Source: Massilia sp. PDC64 (GTDB lineage Bacteria; Pseudomonadota; Gammaproteobacteria; Burkholderiales; Burkholderiaceae_D). Taken from it: a stretch of DNA of 64,000 nucleotides. Shown one piece after another: positions 1 to 8,433 of this stretch. The position numbers and the translations under genes are program-made. The stretch spans positions 186,001 through 250,000 of the forward strand of contig NZ_FMZS01000003.1 in assembly GCF_900101265.1 (NCBI RefSeq). Reading direction: 5' to 3'. Position 1 is the stretch's first letter. Each line of letters begins with the position of its first letter. The notes below the pieces were generated by a model. It saw only the letters and a list, made by a program, of their open reading frames with translations. It was not told where the DNA came from and ran no database searches.

Positions 1-789
1 GCGATACCCCGCGCTGGCCGCATCCAGCCCCTCGGCCACCATCAGCCGCCTTGCCTCCTGCATCCGCAGCTGCGTGCGGAATTCCAGAGGACTCATCGCC
101 GTCACCGCCTTGAAGTGCGCATGAAAGGTCGACCGGCTCATGCGCGCGACGTCCGCCATCTCGTCGATGCGGCAGTCGCGCGCGTAGTGGGCGCGCAGCC
201 AGACGATGGCGCGGGCGATCTGGTTTTGCCGGCTGTCGCCCCGCGCCATGCGGCGCACGATGCGGTTGCCCGCGCCCGTCAATAACCGGTACAGGATCTC
301 GCGCGTGACGAGGGGCGCCAGCGCGTCGATGTCGGCCGGCGTGTCGAGCAGCTCCGTCAGGCGCAGCGCCGCGTCCAGCAGGGCCGGCGTCGTGCGGTTC
401 AGTGCCATGCCCGTGTCGTCGCCGTCATCGTCGTCGCGACTCGCAGACGGGTGCCGCAGCGCCAGGTCGCCCAGCACCACCATGTCCAGGTCGAGACTCA
501 GGCACAAATAGGGCTGCTCCGGCGACGCTTCGATCACGGCGCCCGTCACGGGCAGTTCGACGGAGGCGACGAGGTAGTGGGCCGGGTCGTACACGAAGGC
601 CGTCGTGCCGAGCACGGCGCGCTTGCGGCCCTGCGCGACGAGGCACAGTGTCCGTTCGTACAGCACGGGCATCGGCATCGTCGGGCTGGACGATCGTATA
701 AGGCGGCCCCCCGGAAGGGCGGTGTCGTGGATGCCGTCCACGGGGGCGTGGCGGGCGATGGCGGCGGCGAATTTGGCGAGCGTATCCAT
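1..789 (-). CDS. AraC family transcriptional regulator with AraC_N (cupin-like) domain, 3' end cut by window edge
   Basis: The complement strand reads open from ATG at 789 to the window edge (263 codons). The start MDTLAKFAAAIARHAPVDGIH and the following ligand-binding segment (residues about 20-160, with PVLYERTLCLVAQGRK) are typical of the AraC_N family. A helix-turn-helix follows near residues 200-260 (DEMADVARMSRSTFHAHFKAVT, then SPLEFRTQLRMQEARRLM). Only the tail of the second HTH is missing. It lies head to head with the aldo/keto reductase at 928, with 138 bp between start codons. AraC_N regulators commonly control a divergent oxidoreductase, so it probably regulates that gene. The effector is unknown. 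Confidence 0.88.
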   Translation of the reverse strand, partial: MDTLAKFAAAIARHAPVDGIHDTALPGGRLIRSSSPTMPMPVLYERTLCLVAQGRKRAVLGTTAFVYDPAHYLVASVELPVTGAVIEASPEQPYLCLSLDLDMVVLGDLALRHPSASRDDDDGDDTGMALNRTTPALLDAALRLTELLDTPADIDALAPLVTREILYRLLTGAGNRIVRRMARGDSRQNQIARAIVWLRAHYARDCRIDEMADVARMSRSTFHAHFKAVTAMSPLEFRTQLRMQEARRLMVAEGLDAASAGYR

Positions 790-927
790 GACGGCAAGGA
801 TAGCAGCCCAAAAGGCGGGCGTGCGCGCCGCCGGACGATCGTGCAAGGATGTGCGACGTTTGCGCTACCGCCGGTCGGCCGCGCGACGCGACACTGTGCC
901 CACTTTTCAACCGCACAGGAGAACGCA

Positions 928-1995
928 ATGACCACCGCACTCGATCAATACCGCCTGCTGGGCCGCTCCGGCCTGCGCGTCTCGCCGCTGGCGCTCGGCA
1001 CGATGACCTTCGGCCAGGACTGGGGCTGGGGCGCCGATGAAGCGGAGGCCCGGCGCATCTTCGATGCCTACGTCGACCGCGGCGGCAATTTCATCGACAC
1101 GGCCGTCAACTACACGAACGGCGCGTCCGAGCGCATACTCGGCAAGCTGATGGAAGGGCGGCGCGACCGCATCGTCCTGTCGACCAAGTTCACGATGGCC
1201 CGCGCTCCGGGCGACCCGAACTCGGGCGGCAATCACCGCATGAATCTCGTCCGCTCCGTCGAGCAGAGCCTGCGCCAGCTCGGCACCGACCGCATCGAAC
1301 TGCTGCACCTGCACGCGTGGGACGACACGACGCCGCCGGACGAAGTCCTGCGGGCCCTCGACGACCTAGTGCGCGCCGGGAAGGTGCTGTACCTGGGCAT
1401 CTGCAACACGCCCGCGTGGAGGGTCGCGCAGTTGCAGACGATCGCCGACCTGCGCGGCTGGTCGCCGTTCGTCGCGCTGCAGATCGAGTACAGCCTCGTC
1501 GAGCGCAGCGTCGAACACGAGCTGATGCCGATGGCGCGCGCGCTGGGGCTCGGCGTGATGCCGTGGTCGCCGCTGGGCGGTGGTCTCCTGAGCGGCAAGT
1601 ACGGGGCGACCGACCTCGCGACGAACGACGACCCCGGCGTGGCCGCCACGCGCAAGGGCGTGATCGCGTCGACGGGGTTGCTGAACGAGACGTCGCTGCG
1701 CATCGCCGAGGAAGTGAAGGCCGTCGCGCGCGAGACGGGCGCCAGCGCGGCGCAGGTGGCGCTCGCGTGGACCTTGCTGAATCCGGCGGTGACGGCGCCC
1801 GTCATCGGTGCCCGCACGCTCGCGCAGGCAGAGGACAACCTGGGTGCGCTGGACGTCAGGCTCGATGCGGACCACGTGGCGCGCCTGGATGCGGCCAGCC
1901 GGCCGGCACCCATCTTCCCGCAGCGCTTCGTCGAACGGCCACTCGTGCGGCAACTCGTGTTCGGCGGCGCGGCGGTGGCAAGACGGGTGGCGTAA
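928..1995 (+). CDS. Aldo/keto reductase
   Basis: This is a 355-residue (alpha/beta)8-barrel NADPH-dependent oxidoreductase. The aldo/keto reductase tetrad is visible: Asp57 (NFIDTAVNY), Tyr62, Lys87 (LSTKFT) and His129 (LLHLHAWD). The cofactor-binding C-terminal segment PVIGARTLAQAEDNL is also present. The ATG at 928 has the ribosome site AGGAGAA just upstream. A longer in-frame extension exists, but it runs through the AraC gene on the other strand and has no family similarity. The substrate cannot be told from sequence; the family reduces aldehydes and ketones. The divergent AraC regulator is the likely control gene. Confidence 0.93.
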   Translation: MTTALDQYRLLGRSGLRVSPLALGTMTFGQDWGWGADEAEARRIFDAYVDRGGNFIDTAVNYTNGASERILGKLMEGRRDRIVLSTKFTMARAPGDPNSGGNHRMNLVRSVEQSLRQLGTDRIELLHLHAWDDTTPPDEVLRALDDLVRAGKVLYLGICNTPAWRVAQLQTIADLRGWSPFVALQIEYSLVERSVEHELMPMARALGLGVMPWSPLGGGLLSGKYGATDLATNDDPGVAATRKGVIASTGLLNETSLRIAEEVKAVARETGASAAQVALAWTLLNPAVTAPVIGARTLAQAEDNLGALDVRLDADHVARLDAASRPAPIFPQRFVERPLVRQLVFGGAAVARRVA

Positions 1996-2001
1996 CGGTG
2001 C

Positions 2002-2574
2002 TCAGGCTTCCGGCTGGCCCGGTTGCAGCGCGCTGCGCACGGCCGTGAGGATCGCGTCGGACGCGGTGCGGTCCGACACGGCGCGCGCGAGCGTCAGGGC
2101 GCCGACCATCGCGGCGAGGGCGACGATGCCCTGGTCGCCGGCGGCGGGCGCGAGGCGGGTGTCGGCCAGCAGCGCCGTCATGCGCGTCACCATGGCGTCG
2201 GCCGTGGCGCTGGGCTGGCCGCGCAGGCCCAGTTCCGCGGCCAACGTGGGGAGCGGGCAGCCTTCGCCCGGTTCGTCGCGGTGTTCCGCGGACAGGTAGT
2301 GGTCGATGACGGCGCGCGGAGACGGCTCGGCCGGCGCCTGGTCGGCCGGCGGCAGCCAGCGTTCCAGCGTCTGCTGGACGGCGGCTTCCAGCGAAGCCTG
2401 CACGAGGGCGTCCTTGGATTCGAAGTGGGCGTAGAAGCCGCCGTGGGTAAGGCCGAGTGCCTTCATCAGCGGCACGAGGCCAGTGCCTTCGATGCCGTCC
2501 TTGCGGAAGCGGCGTGCCGCTTCGCCGATGATGCGCTGACGCGTTTCGGCCTTATGGTTACTCGAGTAACGCAT
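2002..2574 (-). CDS. TetR/AcrR family transcriptional regulator
   Basis: A 190-residue TetR-type repressor. The N-terminal HTH (residues about 8-55) includes RQRIIGEAARRFRKDGIEG and ALGLTHGGFYAHFESKDALV, the signature of the subgroup that often represses oxidoreductase or efflux genes. The C-terminal ligand domain has the subgroup motif GCPLPTLAAELG. The ATG at 2574 was chosen because the HTH begins a few residues later; an in-frame extension to 2751 shows no conserved sequence. It converges on the aldo/keto reductase with 6 bp between stops. A perfect 14-bp palindrome lies inside codons 3-6 and may be its own operator. Confidence 0.9.
   Translation of the reverse strand: MRYSSNHKAETRQRIIGEAARRFRKDGIEGTGLVPLMKALGLTHGGFYAHFESKDALVQASLEAAVQQTLERWLPPADQAPAEPSPRAVIDHYLSAEHRDEPGEGCPLPTLAAELGLRGQPSATADAMVTRMTALLADTRLAPAAGDQGIVALAAMVGALTLARAVSDRTASDAILTAVRSALQPGQPEA
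2557..2570. promoter_or_regulatory. Perfect 14-bp palindrome at the start of the TetR gene, candidate operator
   Basis: The sequence GTTACTCGAGTAAC is a perfect inverted repeat overlapping codons 2-6 of the TetR gene. TetR dimers bind palindromes of about 14-20 bp close to their own start, so autorepression is plausible. No binding data are available and a chance palindrome cannot be excluded. Confidence 0.35.
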
Positions 2575-2806
2575 GCTTATGGGGTTGGTCTGCAGTGATC
2601 GGATGCGGTCCGTGCGGCCGAGAGCGACGGACCCGTTGAGCCACGGATGTGCCTCATGAATTTTGGCAACGCTCCGTGTCACCATTGTAAGCGTTTGCGT
2701 GGGATCCCGCAATTCCGGCCATGGAATTGGCGCACCCATGTTGCGCACCATCGCAAGTACGGTGGCCTGATGCGACTTCAGCGCTATAAGAATAATAACG
2801 TATTAA

Positions 2807-4714
2807 TTATTTCGCAAGCGTGGCGTCGGCCGCGGCGGGGACGTGCGCTGCGGCCCCGTGCTTGCGCAAGTATTCGGCACACGCGTCGGCGTCCAGCGGC
2901 TTGCTGAAATAATCACCCTGGATCTGGTCGCAGCCCGCGCTGCGCAGGGCGGCCAGCTGCCCGTCCGTCTCGACGCCCTCGGCGATGACCTCCAGGCGCA
3001 GCGTGTGGGCCATGGCGATGATCGCTTTCACCATCGCCAGCGATTCGGCGCTCTGGTGCACGTCGAGGACGAACGAGCGGTCGACCTTCAGCTTGTCCAC
3101 GGGCAGGCGCTTGAGGTAGCTGAGGCTCGAATAGCCCGTGCCGAAATCGTCGATGCTGAGCGTCGTGCCCAGTTCGCGCAGCTGGCGCATCAGGTCCGCG
3201 GTGCGCGCCGGGTCGTCCATCGAGATGCTTTCCGTGAGTTCCAGCTCCAGCAGGCGCGGGGGCAGGCCGGATTCATGGAGGACGGCGCCGACGAGCGCCA
3301 CGACGTCCGTGCCCAGGAACTGCTTGCCGGACAGGTTGACGGCCACGGGCACGTCCGGCACGCCGGCGTCGCTCCACGCGCGGCGCTGGGCCACGGCCGT
3401 GCGCAGGATCCATTCGCCGATCGGCACGACGAGGCCGGAGTCCTCGGCGATCGGGATGAATTCGGCCGGCGAGATGCTGCCGTGCTCGGGATGCTTCCAG
3501 CGCACGAGCACTTCCAGGCCGGCGACGCCGCCGTTGTGCAGGTCCGTCTTGGGCTGATAGTTCAAATACAGTTCGCCGCGCTCGATCGCATGGCGCAACT
3601 GGTTTTCCAGCGTGAGCTTGCGCTGCAAGGCCTGGTTCAGTTCTTCCGAATAGCGCTGGATCTGGCCGCCACCCAGCGCCTTGGCGCGGCGCACGGCCAT
3701 CGTCGCGTTATTCAGAAGCACGTCGCCATCGCTGCCGTCTTCCGGGAAGATCGCGTAGCCGATGCTGCACGTGAGCGGGATGGCGCCGCCCGGCGCCGTA
3801 AATTCGCGTGTCGCGGCCTGCAGCAGCTGGCGCAGGCGGTCGCGCGCGACGCTGTCGTCGCCCAGGCCCGGCAGCAGCACGACGAATTCGTCGCTGCCCG
3901 CGCGCGCCAGCATGTCGCCCGGCCGCAGCAGGTTCTGCAAACCATACGTGATGGCGACGAGGGCCCTGTCGCCCGCGTGGTGGCCCAGCAGTTCGTTGAG
4001 GCGCTTGAACTTGTCGATGTTGATCGTCGCGACCAGCGTGTGCAGGCCGTCGTTCTTCCACTTCTCCAGGTTCTGGCCGATGGTCCGCACGAGCACCTGG
4101 CGGTTCGCGAGGCCCGTCAGCACGTCGTGCGTGAGCAGGAATTCGACCTGGCCGGCGGCCGCCGCGAGGTCGGGGTTCGCACCGTCGACGTACACGTGCG
4201 CGTGCAGCGATTGCGCGGCCGTGGCCAGCTGGCGGAAGTGGATCAGCTGCTCCGTCATGCGCGCCAGGTCGCGCAGGATGTCGAGTTCTTCCCCGTTCAG
4301 GGTGCGCGGCACGCGGTCCATTACGCACAGGGTCCCCAGCGGCATGCGGTCGATCGAATACAGCTGCACGCCCGCGTAAAAGCGCACGTGCGGCGGGTTG
4401 GCCACCATCGGGTTGTCGACGAAGCGCGCATCCTTCGTCGCGTCCGGGACGATCAGCGGCTCGTGGTCGAGGATCGCATGGCCGCAGAACGAGATCTCGC
4501 GGCGCGTGCCCGTCATGTCGATGCCGCAGCGCGACTTGAACCACTGGTCTTCCTCGGCGACGAGCGAGACCAGGGCGATCGGCATCTTCAGCAGCCGGCT
4601 TGCCATGCGCGTGATGCGGTCGAATGCGTCCTCGGGGGCACTGTGGAGGAGGCGGGTGGCGTGCAGCGCCGTCAACCGGCGCGCTTCGTCGAGCGGGATG
4701 GATGGGGTCTGCAT
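2807..4714 (-). CDS. GAF-GGDEF-EAL protein with variant GSDEF and EVL motifs
   Basis: A 635-residue cytoplasmic c-di-GMP protein. The order is GAF sensor (residues about 18-165; FCGHAI, PLGTLCVMD), GGDEF (about 190-350) and EAL (about 365-620). The cyclase motif reads G273-S-D-E-F instead of GGDEF, preceded by an RxxD inhibitory site (RPGD, 264-267). The phosphodiesterase signature is EVL (401-403). The other catalytic EAL residues are present: VNLSGKQF, ELTES, IDDFGTGYSSL, KVDRSF, AEGVE and QGDYFSKP. The phosphodiesterase is therefore probably active, since EVL is a tolerated variant, while cyclase activity is doubtful and the GGDEF may serve as a GTP-sensing or regulatory module. No transmembrane segments are visible. 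It appears monocistronic. Confidence 0.93.
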   Translation of the reverse strand: MQTPSIPLDEARRLTALHATRLLHSAPEDAFDRITRMASRLLKMPIALVSLVAEEDQWFKSRCGIDMTGTRREISFCGHAILDHEPLIVPDATKDARFVDNPMVANPPHVRFYAGVQLYSIDRMPLGTLCVMDRVPRTLNGEELDILRDLARMTEQLIHFRQLATAAQSLHAHVYVDGANPDLAAAAGQVEFLLTHDVLTGLANRQVLVRTIGQNLEKWKNDGLHTLVATINIDKFKRLNELLGHHAGDRALVAITYGLQNLLRPGDMLARAGSDEFVVLLPGLGDDSVARDRLRQLLQAATREFTAPGGAIPLTCSIGYAIFPEDGSDGDVLLNNATMAVRRAKALGGGQIQRYSEELNQALQRKLTLENQLRHAIERGELYLNYQPKTDLHNGGVAGLEVLVRWKHPEHGSISPAEFIPIAEDSGLVVPIGEWILRTAVAQRRAWSDAGVPDVPVAVNLSGKQFLGTDVVALVGAVLHESGLPPRLLELELTESISMDDPARTADLMRQLRELGTTLSIDDFGTGYSSLSYLKRLPVDKLKVDRSFVLDVHQSAESLAMVKAIIAMAHTLRLEVIAEGVETDGQLAALRSAGCDQIQGDYFSKPLDADACAEYLRKHGAAAHVPAAADATLAK

Positions 4715-4795
4715 GTCGTGTCTTGAGGAGAACGGTTACGGCACATTCTGCCACGAGCGCAAAAGCAGAGGCACGAGCTTGGTGCGGCGTTACTG

Positions 4796-5773
4796 CTAGG
4801 AATTACCGGGCTGGCGAAACGCGCCGAAGTGCTGGCGATAATCGAGCGCGCTGACGCCCAGGTGGCGCAGGAACGCCGCGCGCATCCGCGCCGCCGTGCC
4901 GAATCCGCAGCGGTGCGCCACCGTCTTGAGCGGGTGGTCGGAACGCTCGAGCAGGGCCCGGGCCGCGTCCACGCGCGCACGCTCCACGAATTCCGCCGGC
5001 GTGACCCCGGCCGCGCGCGCGAACTGGCGTGCGAAGTGGCGCTCGCTCATGGCGGCCACCCGCGCCAGGTCGGCCACGGTGAGCGGGGCGTCCAGGTGTG
5101 CCAGCACGTGGTCCTGCACGGTGCGCAGCACGGAGTCGTCGCCCACGTACGGCGTGAGATAGGGACTGAACTGCGATTGCCCGCCGCTGCGCTGGGTGAA
5201 TACGACGAGGCGCTTGGCCACGTTCAGCGAGACGTCCGCGCCGTGGTCTTCGTAGACGAGGTGCAGCGCGAGGTCGATGCCCGCCGTGACGCCGGCCGAC
5301 GTGTAGACCGGGCCGTCGCGCACGAAGATGCGGTCGGGCTGGACGTCGATGCGGGCGAAGCGCGCGGCCAGCAGCGCGACGTCGTTCCAGTGCGTGGTGG
5401 CGCGGCGGCCGTCGAGCAGGCCCGCATGCGCCAGCAGGAACGCGCCGTTGCAGACGGATGCGATGCGCGCGCAGCGTGTGCCCAGCGCGCGCAGCCACGC
5501 GGCGAGGGCGGCATCGGCCGGCTGGCGCGGCAGCTCCGGGCCGCCGGGTACCAGCAGCAGGTCCGGCGTCTCCTGTTCTTCGTCGTAGCGTGCATGCGGC
5601 TGCAGCAGCATCCCGTTCGAGCACGCGACGGATCCGTTCACCGCGCCCAGCACGCGCATCCGGTAATGGTCGCGCGGCGCGAGGAAGCGGTTGGCTTCCG
5701 CGAACACGTCGAGCGGTCCCGTCACGTCGAGGGACTGCACGCCGGGGAAGACGAGGATGGCGACGGTGGGCAA
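4796..5773 (-). CDS. GlxA family transcriptional regulator (DJ-1/PfpI domain plus AraC HTH)
   Basis: A 325-residue protein. The N-terminal DJ-1/PfpI-like domain (residues 1-190: VAILVFPGVQSLDVTGPLDVF, then VCNGAFLLAHAGLLDGR) is followed by an AraC-type HTH (about 215-315). The elbow Cys in VCNGAF is present, but these regulators use the domain for ligand sensing rather than proteolysis. Translation probably starts at TTG 5773, placed 7 nt after AGGAG; an upstream in-frame stretch to 6109 has no family similarity. It is divergent from the M24 peptidase-like gene at 5949 (175 bp between starts), which is its most likely target. The ligand is unknown. Confidence 0.9.
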   Translation of the reverse strand: MPTVAILVFPGVQSLDVTGPLDVFAEANRFLAPRDHYRMRVLGAVNGSVACSNGMLLQPHARYDEEQETPDLLLVPGGPELPRQPADAALAAWLRALGTRCARIASVCNGAFLLAHAGLLDGRRATTHWNDVALLAARFARIDVQPDRIFVRDGPVYTSAGVTAGIDLALHLVYEDHGADVSLNVAKRLVVFTQRSGGQSQFSPYLTPYVGDDSVLRTVQDHVLAHLDAPLTVADLARVAAMSERHFARQFARAAGVTPAEFVERARVDAARALLERSDHPLKTVAHRCGFGTAARMRAAFLRHLGVSALDYRQHFGAFRQPGNS

Positions 5774-5948
5774 GCGCGGGCTCCTGCGGGCAATAGGGAT
5801 GCCGTCACTATAGCGCCGCGCGCGAGCCCGCGGGAGGCGGTGGCGGGAAATGCGCGCACCGTGGCCGGAATTCGCGCCACGCGGCGGCCGTCCGCACGTG
5901 GTCCCCGGCCAGAATGTCCACATCCTCAACACACCGAAAGGACGACAC

Positions 5949-6623
5949 ATGGACAACACCGCGGAACGCGTGGGCCCCGCATTTTCCGTCGACGGCATGC
6001 TGCGCGCGCGCCTCGAAACCCGCAAGGCCATCGCCGCCATCGCCGCACGCATCCGGCCCGGCATGGTGGAAGAAGACGCCGTCGCGATGGCGCGCGACGT
6101 CATCGCCACGCAGGGTCACACCCTCAGCTGGCACCCGGTCCGCGTGCGCTTCGGCGCGAACACGATCCTGCCGATGAAGCGGGCGTCGACGCCGGGTATC
6201 GTGCTGGGCGAGCACGACATCTTCTTCATCGACATCGCGCCCCGCGTGGAGCACTGGGAAGGGGACGGCGGCGCCACGTTCACGGTCGGCCACGCGCCGG
6301 AGTACGCGCGCTGCGCCGCGGACGCCGAGCGGCTGTTCCATGAAGTACGCGACGCGTGGAAGACGCGGGACTGGACCGGCCGCAAGCTCTACGCATTCGC
6401 GCAGGAGCGGGCGCGCGCCATGGGCTGGGATCTCGACCCGGACCTGCCGGGCCACCGCGTCTCCGACTTCCCGCACGCGGCACTGCACACGGGCGCGCTG
6501 GCCGACTACGACCAGGCGCCGTCTAGCATGCGCTGGATCCTCGAGATCCACCTGCTCGATCCGCAGCGCCGCTTCGGCGCGTTTTTCGAGGACATGCTGC
6601 TGGACGACGCCGACTACGCCTGA
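5949..6623 (+). CDS. M24 family (Xaa-Pro aminopeptidase/creatinase fold) protein
   Basis: A 224-residue protein with the pita-bread fold signatures of M24 peptidases: ETRKAIAAIAARIRPGMVEEDAV at the N terminus, a metal-ligand-like segment (HDIFFIDIAPRV), HEVRDAWK, and HRVSDFPHAALH near the C terminus. It is shorter than methionine aminopeptidases (about 260 residues) and the canonical five metal ligands are not all evident. It could therefore be an aminopeptidase-like or creatinase-like enzyme of unknown substrate. ATG 5949 follows AAAGGA. Its last 10 bp overlap the convergent LysR gene. The divergent GlxA-type regulator probably controls it. Confidence 0.8.
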   Translation: MDNTAERVGPAFSVDGMLRARLETRKAIAAIAARIRPGMVEEDAVAMARDVIATQGHTLSWHPVRVRFGANTILPMKRASTPGIVLGEHDIFFIDIAPRVEHWEGDGGATFTVGHAPEYARCAADAERLFHEVRDAWKTRDWTGRKLYAFAQERARAMGWDLDPDLPGHRVSDFPHAALHTGALADYDQAPSSMRWILEIHLLDPQRRFGAFFEDMLLDDADYA

Positions 6624-7513
6624 TCGAAGCACTGCACGAGGAATTCCGCAAAGACGCGCACGCGGGCCGACAGCTGGCGCGCGTGCGGGTACATCACGGA
6701 GACGGGAATGCTCGGCGGCGGCACGTCCGCCAGCACCTCGACGAGCTGCCCGCCCGCCAGTTGCTCGGCGATGCGGTAGCGCGGCACCTGCACGAGACCG
6801 AGGCCGGCGAGCGCGGCCGCCGTATAGGCTTCCGTGCCCGTGACGGAGACGACACTGGGCGGCGTCGCCAGCTTCAGGCCCGCGTCCGTCATGAATTCCA
6901 GCGGGTAGGGGCGGCCGGTCGCCGTCGACACGTAGTGGACGGCCTGGTGCCGCACGAGGTCCGTCAGGGCGGCCGGTATGCCGAAGCGGTCGAGGTAGGC
7001 GGGACTCGCCACCGTCACCTGTTCGAGGTCGGTCGCGCGCCGCGCGACCATCGACGAATCGTGCAGCTGGCCCGCGCGCAGCACGCAATCGACACCTTCG
7101 CGCACGAGGTCGACGAGGCGGTCGTCCTCGCCCACGTGCAGCTGGATGCGCGGGTAGCGCGCGAGGAATCCCGATAGCGCGGGAAAGACGAACCAGCGTG
7201 CGAGGGTCGGCTGCAGGTTCACCCGCAGCAGGCCCGCGGGCTCGCTGCCGCGGAAGGCGTCTTCCGCTTCATCGAGGTCGGCCAGCAGGCGCACGCACCG
7301 TTCGTAGTAGGCGGCGCCGTCCTGCGTGGGCGCGACGGCGCGCGTCGTCCGTTCCAGCAGGCGCGTGCCGAGGCGGTTTTCCAGCCGCTTGATCGCGTTG
7401 GTGGCCGTGGCGCGCGGGATCAGGAGATCCTCGGCCGCCTGCGTGAAGCTGCGGCGCTCCACGATGCGCACGAAAATCTGCATCTCCTGAAACCGGTCCA
7501 TCTGCGTCGACAT
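6614..7513 (-). CDS. LysR family transcriptional regulator
   Basis: A 299-residue LysR regulator. The winged HTH is at residues about 5-65 (QIFVRIVERRSFTQAAEDL, RLENRLGTRLLERTTR), followed by the substrate-binding domain (about 92-295; GEDDRLVDLVREGVDCVLRAG). The sequence resembles the CrgA/DmlR-like subgroup. ATG 7513 has GGGGGAGG six bases upstream. It is the last gene of a three-gene leftward set after two short-chain dehydrogenases, with only 19 bp to the preceding stop, so it is probably cotranscribed with them and may control them. Its 3' end overlaps the convergent M24 gene. Confidence 0.93.
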   Translation of the reverse strand: MSTQMDRFQEMQIFVRIVERRSFTQAAEDLLIPRATATNAIKRLENRLGTRLLERTTRAVAPTQDGAAYYERCVRLLADLDEAEDAFRGSEPAGLLRVNLQPTLARWFVFPALSGFLARYPRIQLHVGEDDRLVDLVREGVDCVLRAGQLHDSSMVARRATDLEQVTVASPAYLDRFGIPAALTDLVRHQAVHYVSTATGRPYPLEFMTDAGLKLATPPSVVSVTGTEAYTAAALAGLGLVQVPRYRIAEQLAGGQLVEVLADVPPPSIPVSVMYPHARQLSARVRVFAEFLVQCFDQA

Positions 7514-7532
7514 GCGCCACCTCCCCCTGCGA

Positions 7533-8423
7533 TTATACGGTGGGGCGCAGGAGGTCGGCGATGCCGATGCGGCGCGCGAAGTCCACGCGCACGGCCTCGG
7601 AGACCTCCAGCACTTCGCGCGCGCCGTCGCCGACGAAATCGACCACCGTGCGGAACGGCCGCTGGCCACGCGGCAGGCCGACGATGCGCACCAGTTCATC
7701 GGCCACGGCCTGCGGGTCGGCCTCCGGCGGCGTCAACGCGTCGAGGCGTTCGCCCACCTGGTCCAGCACCCCGTCGTAGCGGGCATACGCGGCGGCCCGT
7801 TCGGCGTCGGCCGGCTTGCCGGCACTGGGGAAGTGTTCCGTGCCGCGGGTGAACGCGCCGGGAACCATGATCGCCGTCTCGATGCCGAAGCGGGAGACTT
7901 CGTACGACAGCGACACCGCGAGCGAATCCATCGCCGCCTTCGCCGCGCCGTACGGCCCGAGGAAAGGCGGGAAGCCACCCTTCGTCGTCGTGCTGGAGAT
8001 CCACAGCAGCAGGCCCGATTCCTGGGCGCGCAGCCGGGGCAGGGCGGCGCGCAGGACGCGCTGGGCGCCGAGGAAGTTCGTGTCCAGCACCTGCGCCACT
8101 TCCTCGGCCGTGAAGGCTTCCGTCGGCCCGACGACGAGGTGGCCCGCGTTCTGCACGACGACGTCCAGGCGGCCCTGTTCCGCGACGACCGCCGCGACGG
8201 CTGCATCGCACGACGCCTGCGACAGCACGTCCAGTTCCAGCGGCCGCAGGTCGGCGCCGTGCGTCCGCGCCCACGCGCGCGCCTCGGCCGCGCGGGCCGC
8301 GTTGCGTCCTTCGATGTCGCGCATCGTTGCGTAGACCGTGTGGCCGGCGCGCGCCAGCGCCTGGGCCGAGAGTTTGCCGATCCCGCTGCCGGCGCCCGTG
8401 ATGAGGATGATTGCCTTGTTCAT
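7533..8423 (-). CDS. SDR family NAD(P)-dependent oxidoreductase
   Basis: A 296-residue classical short-chain dehydrogenase. The cofactor motif TGAGSGIG is at residues 9-16, a QNAG variant of NNAG near residue 93, the catalytic Ser in WISSTTTKG and the YxxxK pair in PYGAAKAAMD. The substrate is unknown; the overall sequence resembles SDRs that act on keto groups of medium or large molecules. It sits 10 bp downstream of a second SDR and 19 bp upstream of the LysR gene, all leftward, which supports a single operon. Confidence 0.92.
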   Translation of the reverse strand: MNKAIILITGAGSGIGKLSAQALARAGHTVYATMRDIEGRNAARAAEARAWARTHGADLRPLELDVLSQASCDAAVAAVVAEQGRLDVVVQNAGHLVVGPTEAFTAEEVAQVLDTNFLGAQRVLRAALPRLRAQESGLLLWISSTTTKGGFPPFLGPYGAAKAAMDSLAVSLSYEVSRFGIETAIMVPGAFTRGTEHFPSAGKPADAERAAAYARYDGVLDQVGERLDALTPPEADPQAVADELVRIVGLPRGQRPFRTVVDFVGDGAREVLEVSEAVRVDFARRIGIADLLRPTV

Positions 8424-8433
8424 CTCGTTCTCC

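Noticed and set aside
2843..4726. 627-residue plus-strand open frame opposite the GAF-GGDEF-EAL gene
   Set aside because: Residue composition is Arg/Ala/Gln/His-rich and domainless; the minus-strand frame has clear GAF, GGDEF and EAL motifs.
4796..5773. Active DJ-1/PfpI protease or glyoxalase
   Set aside because: A PfpI-like domain with an elbow Cys is present, but the C-terminal AraC HTH marks the GlxA regulator family, whose domain is regulatory.
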